64,000 nt of DNA from Trochalopteron elliotii (taxonomy: Eukaryota > Chordata > Aves > Passeriformes > Leiothrichidae), in contig JANPWX010000010.1 in the NCBI GenBank assembly GCA_024734555.1, forward strand, positions 946,800 to 1,010,799. The letters run 5' to 3'. The stretch's first letter is position 1. Each line of letters starts with the position of its first letter. Positions 40,616 to 52,559 of this stretch are shown piece after piece. The translations under genes and the position numbers were made by a program. The notes beneath the pieces were generated by a model, which had not been told where the DNA came from, did not search any database, and was given only the letters and a program-made list of their open reading frames with translations.

Positions 40616-43600
40616 TGCATCAGAGAAATGCAGAGAAGTTACAGTAGCCAGTGACCAACTGAATCAAAAAAGCACCTATAATCCTAGAGTCCATTCAAAA
40701 GTCTACCTCCAAAGTTCATCAATTCATCAATGCCCTTGAAAAGGCCTTTGCAAAACTCCTTGTGTGCACATCTCTAGTAGAGTATGTTCAGAAAAGTCCC
40801 TGAAATGAAACAGGAATAGGTGCAGAATAGGAGGTAACACTGAGGCCAGGAGAATCAAAAAGAAGACTGGCCCCCATGAAACTCATGCAGGAATTCTACA
40901 GCAAGGGGAGGCTTAGTTGGCCACTTTCTGGTTAACTGGGACCTAAACACTCATTTTCCCAACAAAATAACCTGCTTTGAGATTTACAATATTTTAATTA
41001 CACCTATGTTATTTTTGCCTTTTCTTCCACCAAAATATCCAGTACAAGAACTTCCCAGGACCCGCATCTCCTCCTTGGCAGCCTTCACTTTGCTGCTCCA
41101 TTCTCCTGCTGTTTTCAGACTACCACTCTTTTCAGCCTATGCCAGATTTTCCCCCTGGTTTTACTGCCTACTGACACCATCAAAACCCCAGTGCTGTCAA
41201 AGCTTTCCAGACATGGTTGTGGCCATGGGGGTCAGGGCACATGGGAATGCCAGCATTCCTGCAGGGACATGAAAGGCAGCACTGGTGGTTCCTGCCTCCC
41301 AGCTGGGACCGATGATCTGTTCCAACAGAGAGTCAAAACAGATTAGTTTAAACTACAGACAATTTAATCGAACCTGCCTGATTTCAAACTGGAACAGAGA
41401 GGCAGAAGCAGTCATCTGGCCATCCCTGGCCTCAGCTGGGAGAAGGCAACCCACAGGGACACCTCTCCAGCAAGACAGAAACCTGCCTGCATGAGCACAT
41501 CCCTGCCAGAGAGTTAAACTGATCTACTTGTGCCTCATTTACCTACTGGAATAGCCTGAACGTTTTGACAGCAGAGCAGCACTAGAACAGCCTGACACAC
41601 TTTTCATGACAATCTCTCAGGAAGCTCTAAGGTAACACAGAGTGAGAAGCAACCTGTCTCAACTCCCTGAGCCCAAGAAAAAAGATAAAATAATGCCCAA
41701 GATTCCATTATTCATTTTCATAACAGACAGAAGATACCAGTGAGGTGCTACAAGGTTCTGAATAAACATCCACATTTCTGAATATCTTCATGAGGGACTT
41801 CAGAAATGGAGACAACCACTGCTGGCAACAGAATTTCTTAGCTGAATCCAGTACCAAAGTCAGAACTTATAAACTGTTAAATAAACTTGGAATAAATAAT
41901 GTTAGACAGGAAGCTCTGAGAAGTCTATTACAGGATATAACTGCAATTACAACTTCAAGCTACTAGGCAATATAAAAAAGCTGTGTTGCATCTTTTGCAG
42001 AATTCTGTAGAATATACTCCTATTCTTGTTTGTTTGACATTTAAAGTTTACTTGTTTTTATCTGTAAAGTCCTTCCCAAATTGCAGGTGCTGCTCTTGGG
42101 CATTGCATCACCACTGAAACTTGCTGCTAAGAATCCAACAACACCCCATCCCCTTACAGATGTCATTTCACAGGACCTCATTTGAGAGGTAATATGCAGA
42201 AACAGCCATTTGCTGCTAAAGAAAAACGTTCTCAAGATTAAGAGGTCAGTACCCATTCAGACACAAGGTTTTATGGGAGTGCACAGCTCCAAAGGGTTCA
42301 GCTTGGCATTAACAATGTGATATTTCATATAAAACTTTCCAAAGGTTGTATTTCTTGCTTCATAAACTTGTGGAATGAACCTGGATGTTAACCTTAGTGC
42401 ATGGCAGTCTTCTGAGGGAACTTGCTATCACAGATACATTACATGGTTATGTGCCATTAGTTAATCATTTAAACAGAGATAAGAAATGGAAATTATGGCA
42501 TTTGGGTCTGATACGTTCTAAAGATCTGCTGACTCTCCTGTTTGAAGGAGAGACCAACAACAGTTAAAACTTTTCTTCATCATTCTTTGCCTTTCACTCA
42601 CAGCCAAGAAAGTCTTTCTTGTCGAATATTATAAAAATAAACTCTAAGAGCAGGACTGACGTTGTCACTGAATCCAATCTTTGGCAGCAAATAAATATAA
42701 TATGCATAGAACCAGGAGCTTCACAACTGGATTAAAATTATAGGTGCTCTATAGATACCAAAACTTAAGTAGCTGAAACAGCTTTTCAGATGCCATGGCA
42801 GTCTAAGTTTTGGCAGCATGGCACATAATGGTGATACAAGTAAAACAGCCTCTGTAAATTTTCTTGGTCTAATTGAAACTGATCACAAATTCTCCTCAAT
42901 CCTCTGTATGCAGTGGGACCAAGAGACCACCTCTTTCCCCTCGGAGGATCCTTCTAGTCACACTGGTCAGTACCTGGGAAATAACTGGAGTTGTTAGCAC
43001 GATGACAGGGCTCCTGAACTGACCCAACCAATACTAGGCAATCTGCTGTTAAGCAGCACAATGGACTCTTTCCTTGTGAACACTATTTACCCCTTAATAG
43101 CACAAGTCCACATGACTCCAAGTTACAACCTGAACTTTGCAATGAGGTCACCAAGAGTAGCTGGCTTAATGTTTCTCTTTTTAACAAGCACAGGACATGC
43201 CAAGCCCCAATGAAAAGCAGACAGAGTCAGGCTTCTTCATTTCTCTGTGCCTCACTGCATGTTAGGACGTTTCCCTAAGCAGGGAAGCAGCTGGAGCTCT
43301 TGGCAAAGCAATAGTTACAGAGGTCCATGAAGTGACTGCCTCCCATAGGAAGGAAGTGCAATTGGGATTGCCTCTGTAGAGAGCTAAGAACAAGAATAGG
43401 ACCTCTGCAGTAGGATCACAACAGTCTTTCTTCCCACACAGAGACCAAAGGATATTGGAACAGTTAATTAACATGAAACATGCAGAAGAAAGACCTGTCC
43501 TTTCTTGACCAGAGACATGACGAGAATAGTACCAATCCCAGGAGCAGCAGAGCACAGGGAGCTTTAATTCATTTACACAATCAGAATGATTGCATGCAAA

Positions 43601-44043
43601 TAGATTCAATTTCCATTCTGTAATTGTTTCAATTTTACAACAAACTGCAAGAAATTCTTCCAGGCAAAAAGATGCAAAAGCAATGAAGCCAAAGTACAGT
43701 GATCCGACTGATCCTTTTGTAACTAACCAAACATAAACAAGGATTAAGCATAGCTAACTTCTGTTTACTATTCCAATGACAAAAATCACTTTTAGATGGA
43801 TGTTTACAAAAAGGGCATATTGGTTCAGGCCTTCCGAGATCTAGCTCTCTGCAGAAATCATTTGTAACAGTCAAATGTTTACCATTTACAGCATTTCAAA
43901 CAGGGTAACCCCAGGAACTGGAATGCAGCTGGCAGATGGTGAGAGAAATTAAGCTCATGACATGGTTCAGTAAACAGCAAATTATGATATGCTAGAAATG
44001 CTTGCCACCCCAGGACAACTGCTGCACTCAGGAACTTTCTAGG
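40616..44043 (-). other. PTPRF: Downstream PTPRF intron, nothing recognised
   Basis: AT-rich intron with a slightly GC-richer patch at about 41040-41480 that carries chance frames (41006-41272 and 41285-41494). No repeat family or exon recognised. Confidence 0.6.
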
Positions 44044-44162
44044 TGTGCTAGTTTTGGCTGGGACAGACTTCACTTTCTTCACAGTAGCTTGTATTGGGCT
44101 GTGTTTTGGATTTGTGCTGAGTACAGTGTTGATACCACAAGGACGTTTCAGTTCACTGTAAA
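44044..44162 (+). mobile_element. Avian ERVL-type LTR fragment (5' part of an LTR)
   Basis: The segment begins TGTGCTAGTTTTGGCTGGGA and continues with ctttcttcacagtagctt, gggctgtgttttggattt, and gtgctgagtacagtgttgat. I recall this order as the first 120 or so bases of a common bird endogenous retrovirus LTR starting TGTGCTGGTTTTGGCTGGGA. The rest of the LTR (TATA region, polyadenylation region, CA end) is absent or unrecognisable, and no gag, pol or env sequence is nearby. It is an inactive remnant, antisense to PTPRF. Confidence 0.75.
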
Positions 44163-47100
44163 ACACAACACTAGGGCTGCAGTGAAATGCTCCTAAACTT
44201 CCTTGATTTCCGTCAGCACAAAGCCAGCCAGCAAAACTTAACTTGCCAGGTTACTCTGAAACTGAAACCCATTGTGCAAGCAACTCTTCCTTGGCTCTTC
44301 TGTCTGTCCTCTTTACCAGGAGCTGCTCTCCTGTGGAGCCTGGCAGCACTCTCCAGGCAAATAACTACATGCCACATGATTAGGAGTCTGGGATAGAGGC
44401 ATAGGGGATTTGCATAGAACTAGAATGGAAATTGGAGATGGTATTTTCATTTAACCTACTTAAAAACAAAGGGAAATGAAATTGAATATATTTAGTGTCA
44501 CTTGGATATGACTGTATGCTCCGATTTACAAGGGAGTGAAAAACAGACTGCTTGTAGAGCATTAAAGGACCAGTTGCAATTAACTGGTTTTCCAGTTCTG
44601 GAAATCAAAACTGAATGCCCCAGTTGGAAAGCCCCGGGAGAAGGGACTGACTAAAGGTACTTTGTACTTGAGTTACCTTTCTCTCCCAAAGAATCAATAT
44701 ACTTCTCCCTGCCCCTTGAAGACCTTGTTTTCCACTGCTTTTCCTTATCTTCCTGTCGGGTGGCAGCTGCTGGAAAACAGACTGAAGGCACCCTTTGGGG
44801 AACAGGCAACTAGCGACAAACACAGTTACCATCACCTTTCCCAGCACAGCTGCAATGCAGAGCATACAAGGAGTCTCACAGAGGGACATCACTGACTTCT
44901 GCATTCCTGCCACCAGCTTGTGGCTATGTTCTCACACGCTGGCATCCTTCCTACTTATATTTCATATCACCTCCCTATTTAAAATGTTCTGTAATTCTCA
45001 ACATTACCACTGAATAATATATTTATTAATTTGTTAGTGCCACTAACTGTCCCTGAGGCTTTTCTTGAGAATGTGTGTCAGCTTATTGATTCTAGCCTTC
45101 CCCCTCCCTGCACTGCTTTCCTCCTCTGCCAAGCAGGAACACACTTCTGTGCTGCTTCAGGTCATAATTGGAAAAAAGATAGAAATGTTCAATATGACTC
45201 ATACATAATTCAGCTTATCAGCTACCCAGGAGATATGAGAAGAGAAGGTATACGCATGTCTATTTCTTCTACTATCAACAGGAGAAATAATTTCCAGTTA
45301 CACAAAGTATGCGTAGTTTGGTCACAACAGGATCTGCAGTTAAAAGAGAAAAATGAGAGACATGGAAGTAAAGAATAAAAGGGCAGTAGGGAACCAAACT
45401 GTTAAAAGAGATTCACTTATGTGAGAATTCCTGATTGCCCTGGAAGACTGGGCTCATGCTTCTCTCTTAATATTCAGAATTAAGTAAGTTGGCAATTAGA
45501 AAGGATAACCTGCTTCTGATCTGTAAAACATCGCAGAAATCTAAATAAAATAAAGCTCCAGCTTAGTTAGCTACAAAGACATCTAATAACAGCCTGTTAA
45601 ATCCCAACTGTGACTTCTGGATTTAATGTTAAGGCCTATGTTCTAATGGCAAATTGTGAAGGAGCATTAAAACTTATTGTTATAAAGGATTTTTAATGTA
45701 AAAATCAATACATGCTGTGTATTTAGCAGCATGTAACCACGAGGACGTCTGTGATAAGCTTTGTCATGCACCAGGGACTACTGCATTAGTCAAATTCTTG
45801 AAAGAAGTGCAGAATGTCTGTATCATTCAAACTGCCATCTGAGACCAATTACAGAAAGTATTTTAACCCCAAAAGCAGAGGGAAAAATCCAATCCTAGTT
45901 GGCAGTCTTGAGAGTATCAAGGGTTCCACATGAAATGTGTAATTTTCAAATACTTCTACAAAATTAATGTTAGAAAAGTGATGGCATAACAGAGAACTTG
46001 GGCACTTATCACTATTTTTTGGAAGCCACTGAGAGTAAAACAACCACAACTAGGGCAGTAGCTACTTTGCCAAAGTGTAAACAAAGCAATATTAATAGTA
46101 ATTTAAAAAAAAAATCATATTCACAAAATGCAGAAACATCATAATCTCTATCAGACAATGCAGAAAATTAGACAACATGACTGAAAAATTACAGAGCTGT
46201 CTGTAGAAAAGCCTCAGAAAAGGGAAATGTGAAACATTTTTTCTTAAATATAAACACATCGTAACAGAATCCATCTTCTTTGTCAGTTAAGCCAACATAA
46301 AAGGCACATGTAGCTCTTCATCCTCGCAGGCAAGCTCACAACTCTATATGCATGAGCACATACAAATTGTTAGGCAGCAAATGTTTCTTAATTTTGCCCA
46401 TTACAAGAGTGCCCAGCAAGGGGTCGATACTCTTCAATTCGAGTGGAAAACACAGCCTCCCCAGCCTGCAGATCATTTTTGACCTTATGGGATCATGTTC
46501 AACTATCATTACTCCCAATTAAACAAATTTTCCAAACAGAAAAGCAGGCTTGGTGCTTGACTGCTACTGACTTTTCCTTCTGCAGCTCTTAAAATGTGTG
46601 CCTGCATGTCTTTTCCTGTCTGTGGTGTTTCCTAACATTCCCTATTTATGTGGTGGTCTGCAAGTTTTACCTCATCAGGAAATCAGCAGGAGCACCATGG
46701 AGCTAAGAAATACTGTTGTGCTCCTTGATGCAAGGCATGTCTCTGTGGGCCTTTGAACACTTAACACAGAGCAAATAAATTATTAGCGTGTGTGTGCATG
46801 TGCATACATATCCAAGATACATAAAGGCAACTACAACCAAAGGAAACAGGAATGTGCAAGGAAGAGTGGTATTCAAGCATTCCAGTATCACAAAAATCCA
46901 GTTGCAGGAAGCATTTAAATGCAGATCTGCACATAAACTGCTGAAAGAGGTCCACTGAGCTTTATGCACTCGCATACACTGCTGCAAAGTCAAGAAGTAA
47001 CAAAAAAAAAAAAAGATTTTTGTCCCTCAATAATTTTCAAGTCTATAGCACTTGTTATCCTATTTTTAATAATACTATTACTGGAGAGCAAGCTGATCTT

Positions 47101-48253
47101 TAAGATGCCCCACCTCCAGAAACAAGATACACAATCACATCAGGTATTGAATGATTTCTATGATTCCCATCACCACGGTGCCTGAGCACATTACAGTTGT
47201 TTAATGTATTCTTTGTCACAGAGCAGAAAGGAAAATATGATTACTTCTATGCTATAAATGAGGATAGGAGAACAAGGAACAATAGGCAACTTGTCATGTG
47301 TGGCTGGCACACTCACCACTGGGATAACCACTCTCCTCTGATTCAAAATCCTACAACAGTAAACACCTTCCAGTCTAGTTTTTTCATTACTTAGAAGTTT
47401 CTGCATCAATCTATAAACAACAAAAGATTTGGCTAAGCCTTTTCCTGCTTGTAAGGGGTAAAAATGCAAGGGGTAAAAACCCATTCAGCCAAATGCCCCA
47501 GATTTGTAACACCTCAGTACATTTACAAAATCCTGTATATAAACAAATGATAGAACACACTGATGTGCTGGAAAATTCCCATCTCTCCTTAAAAGCAGAA
47601 AATAATTCTGACAATTTAATACTAAAAAACTCAAGTGTTCACAAGCCTGTTTATATCTAATAAACTGCTTTTCCACAAACATTTAGCAGAAACAACACAG
47701 CAAACAAAATAAAACCTGCTTGTATAGCAGACAAGGAGGAAAATCTATTCCTTAACAGGAGAGACAGAATTAAAAGTTGTGAGTACAGTGAAAAATAAAC
47801 ACAACTAAAATTCACATCAAATTAAAAATCTGAAGAGTAACTTGAAAAATCTATGTGCTGGTTTAATCCAGAAGGTGCAGCAACATAGATTAAGCTTCTG
47901 ATTGTCAGATACAATACTTGGATACCTTGTGAAGATGGGTATTATATGAAAGCAAACAGATGAGAAAAGTATACAAATGTCTCTGTAGATAGCCCTCCAA
48001 GTCAGAAATGACACTTCTCAATCAGACAACAAAAACACTCTTAAAGACAGTTCAGAATCTGCAATCCTTCCATGATTGTCTCAAAAAAATGCTGTTCTAT
48101 TATAGGAGAAATTACAGCAACTACTGCAGGGAAAACACAGCTTTACCAAATCAAGCTAGAATATCACCATGCCATTTAAATGCTGCACATCAACACGTAG
48201 CTGCCAAAGCCACATCTCCTGCCACTTAAGGCGTGCAAAAACTTCCCCCTTAC
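44163..48253 (-). other. PTPRF: Start of the downstream PTPRF intron
   Basis: AT-rich intron directly after the second Ig1 exon in transcription order. Contains short homopolymer A runs (for example about 47002-47014) and a weak GT/CA-rich patch near 46790-46810. No Ig2 exon was seen. Confidence 0.7.
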
Positions 48254-48395
48254 CTTCTAACACTGTTAACTTGGCACTGGTGTTTATCTCCCCCACACTG
48301 TTGGTGGCTGTGCACTCATAGATCGCTTCATCTCGATGGACACGCAGGGGCTGTATCCGCAGGACTGATCCTGATCCATCATCAAACTCAATAAC
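48254..48395 (-). CDS. PTPRF: PTPRF (LAR) exon: C-terminal half of Ig-like domain 1
   Basis: This 142-bp exon starts in phase 0 directly after the RFE of the previous exon. It encodes 47 residues plus one base: [18 protein letters not shown], then the Ig signature [12 protein letters not shown] with the second disulfide cysteine, then [13 protein letters not shown]. The DxxxYxC pattern is the usual F strand of an Ig domain. The ending [15 protein letters not shown] is characteristic of PTPRF; PTPRD and PTPRS have CVASN or CVAQN there. The acceptor is a pyrimidine-rich tract ending tttcaaag and the donor is GAAG|gtaagg, close to consensus. The last base is G, which would give a Glu codon if the next exon starts as in mammals (LEE). 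The frame is open throughout, with no stop or indel. The Ig2 exon was not found below this point. Confidence 0.95.
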
Positions 48396-49168
48396 CTTTG
48401 AAAATGAAAAGAAAGCACTTCATTACTGGTATCTTCTGCAGCAAACACTGAAAGTCAAAACAATCTAGGGGTTGAAGAACAAAAACCAAAACAAAACAAG
48501 CCCTGTAAGCTCTAAAATACCATGCAGTAAGTTAAGTGTCCCAAATCCAGTAGCACAAAAATTTCAGTGTCAAGAACGTATTTGTCCTCTGAGGAGGCCA
48601 GAACAAATGAAGATCCAATGAGGTTCTTTATGGATCAATTAAGGTTGACAAATTATCAACCTGGTAATAAAGATGTGAATCTGATGATTTAAAACATCTG
48701 AGCCATATTTGCACTAATGATTTTACTAATCATTGCTAACAATTTAGTGCCAACTTTCACCTTGATGGAAGAGGAGAATGATATACTCCTGTGGGATTGC
48801 CAGGGAAACAGTAACAAAACTTGAATAAAACCTGGAGCACCTACAGTGTATGCTAACTCCAGCAGAGTGAGGGGTTTTAATGTCCCTCAGCACTGGGTAC
48901 TTTGCAACTCTGGTATAATCAACAATGATGTAATTACACTTCCTTCCCCAGCATAATAAATTAAGTCTTTAATAAATCATTGCCTTTCCATCCATCTTGC
49001 TAAGCTGCAAAATGCGTTCCTCTGACTTATACATGGAAGAAAAAGGTATTTATTAGTTTGTAGCTGGATCACTATTTCCTAACAGCAAGGCTGTGAAGGC
49101 ACAGCCTCAAGCCACTATTAATGCCAAACTCACCCTTCTCCTATTACAGAGTACAGCAGAAGTTGGAA

Positions 49169-49204
49169 ATACTACCTGATTTACAGATACTACCTGATTT
49201 ACAG
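49169..49204. repeat. 18-bp perfect tandem duplication
   Basis: The unit ATACTACCTGATTTACAG occurs twice head to tail with no mismatch, at 49169-49186 and 49187-49204. Perfect identity suggests a recent slippage or duplication event. Confidence 0.95.
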
Positions 49205-51042
49205 ACAGTGACAACATGAGGGAAAGGCAGATGCCACCCACTCCTGCCCCTTGGGAACTGAAGGGGAGATGAAGAGACTCAAGGGATCCTTCATTCCAGA
49301 TACAGATGTCAATCTAGGACTGCTGCCCCAATGCAAAACTTCCACCCTATTTTCAAGCGCCTGTTTAGGAGCAATTCCCACAGCATAAAGATCAAAAGAG
49401 AGAGAGCAGGAAGGGGGAAAACAATGCACCACAAGACTCTGCAGTGACAGGAGAGATATGAAGAAATCAAAAGGTAACCAAGACCACTAAAAATCTGTTA
49501 TTCCTCATACTGGAAGGAACAGCCCTTCTGTTTCAAAAAGAAAACCCTAATACAGTCAGGTAAAGAAAGAGAAATATGAATACCACCATAATACACTTTA
49601 AAGAATTAGTTTTTTAAAAATACTAATTTTTAAATTAAACATGAAACTGTGACAATATACTAAAACTTTACAGAGGAGAGAGCTACTGCAAAATTTTAAA
49701 ACAAGACAAAGTCAGATATAGAAATTAATTCACTTCAGTGATAAGGACTAAAAAGCTAAGAGATGAAACAGCAGAAAAGCTCCTTTGGCCTCACTATCCT
49801 TTGAACAAACACTGTGTGATAGGAACAGAGCTACAACTACTAAGGGCCAGACAGACACTGAGACCAAAATGTTGTTAATTTGCTAATGATGGATACCTCT
49901 TCTGTGTCACAACTTAGCATGTGTACATCAAATTTGGTTTTTTCTCCATTTAAACTTACTTCTGAATTTTCCCTAATTAAGACTAATAATGAAGTAAAAT
50001 TAATAGTTACTTTGGAAAAAAAAATATTCATTATCTCCTGACACAAGCTATGCATCCAAAATGATGTGAACAAAGGTGTGAAATTGCTCATATAAATGCA
50101 TATAATATGGCATAGTCTTCTGGTCAGCCACAACAAGCACCAAATTCACTATAAAGGTTGTATCTACTTACAAAGTAGAATGTTTAAATAGTTAGTATAC
50201 AACAAAACCTTTACCAGGGAAAAATAACAATGTAAAACAAGATTAAAATTGATTACTTTAATCAAGGTTTTCTGCTCACATACGAAATCATGATTAAAAT
50301 TGGTGACTTGAATCAATCCATTCTAGGCAGCAAAGTCATCTTGTGCTCCAGTCAGGAAAGCAAAAACATCAAAGACAGGGGATTAGAGGAAAGGCAGCAG
50401 AATTGTAGAAGGGTCACATTGGCAAGGGCAGTTTTAGAGAAGGAAGCCCAACACGAAAACAGGAAAGCAGAGAAAAAGGTGGAGAAAGTCAGTGAAAATA
50501 TATTTGTTATGTAAAATATAAACCAAATTGGATCCTTTTTCAAAGATGTTTCTGACACCTGCTCTTCTCCCTTCCTTTCTCTCTTTAGCTCACAGGGACG
50601 TCAATTAACTCTTCACCATTCCCCTTCCAAGTACCTTTGTGGGAGGGATGGCAGTAGCCAACACTTAGAAAGATTTCCAATAGTGTTTTGGCATCTCACT
50701 TTTGAATTCCACTGGGGATTGTAGGTCAAAGAGGTGCCTTATAAATTCTGACAATGAAAACAGAAAAATACTGCTAGAACCAACTCTTATCAGCCATCCA
50801 ATTCTCTGTAAGCCCCAGTCTCCCATCTGAAGGAGGATGTCCTGCTGGTGTGTTTCCAGCATCATGCTCAAAGGACACCACCTGCTCTACAGATTGCATT
50901 GCTGCAGGGAAGGAAACTTGCTTTACACTAAAGCTTTACACTCTGTGTTGTAGTGATGAAGAGATACCCAGGTTGCAGTGATGATTATTGTGCAATTAAG
51001 ACCTGTGAGGATTAGATTGATTACCAAGTTTTTGGGTTTGGG

Positions 51043-51068
51043 CTTTTTTTCTTTCTTTTTTTTTTTTT
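51043..51068. repeat. Pyrimidine tract next to the Ig1 donor
   Basis: A run of T with three C bases, ending in 13 T, lies 9 bases beyond the donor gt (51076-51077) of the exon at 51078. In the PTPRF transcript this becomes an A-rich purine tract near intron position 10. It is slippage-prone and its length may vary among individuals. Confidence 0.85.
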
Positions 51069-51077
51069 GGTAATTAC

Positions 51078-51223
51078 CTCAAACCGCTGAGAACTGACTT
51101 TCTTCCCCTTCTTCATCCACGTGATACGAGGTTTGGGCTCTCCTGTTGCCTGACACACAAAAGAGGCCACTCCTCCAGAAATCCCAATCTGATCTTCAGG
51201 AGCCTTCATAAACGTTGGCTTGC
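51078..51223 (-). CDS. PTPRF: PTPRF (LAR) exon: N-terminal half of Ig-like domain 1
   Basis: This 146-bp coding exon encodes 48 whole residues after two bases that complete a split codon. It reads [13 protein letters not shown], then the [14 protein letters not shown] block holding the first Ig cysteine, then ITW with the core tryptophan, and ends SSQRFE. In LAR-family receptor tyrosine phosphatases this part forms strands A to C of the extracellular Ig1 domain. The lysine cluster MKKGKKV matches the loop known in this family to bind heparan and chondroitin sulfate. The [16 protein letters not shown] wording is that of PTPRF; PTPRD and PTPRS have a VWN or TWN variant there. The acceptor is ttttccag on the minus strand and the donor is GAG|gtaatt, giving phase 1 in and phase 0 out. 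An open frame runs upstream to a methionine at 51263, but that stretch is intron because family homology begins at the splice site. Confidence 0.95.
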
Positions 51224-52559
51224 CTGGAAAAATAACCAAATCACTCCCATGAGGACATAACATCAGATAAGCATGGAATGTGTCATGTTAATCTAAATTA
51301 TAAGGTAACTCATGCTCCTACTACAAATCCAGGTTGAATGGCCTCAGCCACACAAATTCAGTGCAGACTGCAACGTGACAAGGATGATTTCTGCTTGAGT
51401 ACCTTTTTTCTCCTAAAATGAATAAAGTCCATCTGGCTTGCCTATAAATGAGGGCAATAGAGGCTCTCCCCTGCCCCCCTGGGCATTCATTCAGGTATAT
51501 GACAATTTGGAACCATTTTTACGGTTTATTTTTTAATAAATGGATTTCTGCAGATTTATACCATGGTCATAGCACTGGAAATTACAGAACACCTGACACA
51601 CCAAACCTATGAAACGCACCATACCTTGATGCTAGTTTTACTGAAAACTGCTAACACATCCATAAAAATTAACAGATACCGTTTTAAGTATACAAATAAC
51701 AACTTTTAGTTTCATTTAAAATGTGGATTGACATAAAAATCCTCCAGTTTAAGTATCTGGAAACCTGCAGAGGCTAGTCTATGCTTGTTAAGGAACTAAT
51801 CACTGGAAGTGAAAGTCAGCAAAGAAACTAAAGTGGCATTCAGGCATGAAAGACTCAGCAAAAATGAAAAAAAGAAAAAGAAAAAAATCATATAACATTT
51901 AAATAATCAATTAAAAATCTCATGAAAATACAGCTGTGTCTTCAAGATTTACATAACAGATTCAGATGGATAAAACTATGCATCAAGGTTGAATAGCTGT
52001 ATTTTTCTTCTGTACTTGCTGTATGGGAAAATTTTGCACTACGTGAGCTGAGGATCATCTTGAAACACTGCTCTGTCCTCATGAGAAGCATTTGATGATC
52101 CCATATTCCTATAAAGTCCTAAAACATTGAACTCCACAGGGAGAATTAACAGAGTCCACTCATGATGCCATTCCATGCACTGGTCACACTATGGTCATGT
52201 TTCAAATACAATTCTGATCAACCACCTCAAAGTTTAACCTGACCTATAAACAGGTCAGAGACAGTTGCTGGCATAGAGAAAGGAGCCTGAATAAAAGAAG
52301 AAACCTTTTCAACCCCAAGATAACAAGACAATGACCCCAGCAGAATTGCTGGTGGTTTCACACCTTCACATTCTAGACATATCCATGAGTGTGTCCTTGA
52401 GGGAGAGGGACAAGACATCTGTCAGCCCAGGTGCTTTGAACTCTAGAGAAACTGAGGGCTGAATTTCTAGGAAGGATACAAATACAGTGATCCCAAAAGA
52501 AGACAGCCTTTAAATGCACTTTTCTAACATATGAGAGATTTATAAGTTATAAATTCTAC
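51224..52559 (-). other. PTPRF: End of the upstream PTPRF intron, nothing distinctive
   Basis: This is AT-rich sequence just before the first Ig1 exon in transcription order. It contains a purine-rich run at about 51866-51888 and no recognisable repeat or coding segment. The pyrimidine tract before the acceptor is modest (gttatttttccag). Confidence 0.7.

Larger units (their letters stand above)
48396..51077 (-). other. PTPRF: Intron within the PTPRF Ig1 domain (2,682 bp)
   Basis: This phase-0 intron separates the two halves of Ig1. Both ends obey GT/AG on the minus strand: the donor gtaatt lies at 51072-51077 and the acceptor ends at 48396. The body is AT-rich. It holds an 18-bp perfect tandem duplication at 49169-49204 and a pyrimidine tract close to the donor, at 51043-51068. 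Short open frames at 49199-49432, 49840-50136 and 50290-50558 show no family resemblance and look like chance. No further exon or mobile element was recognised. Confidence 0.9.

Noticed and set aside
51224..51263. Upstream extension of the Ig1 open frame to a methionine at 51263
   Set aside because: Family homology starts exactly at the acceptor ttttccag. The extra residues are translated intron.
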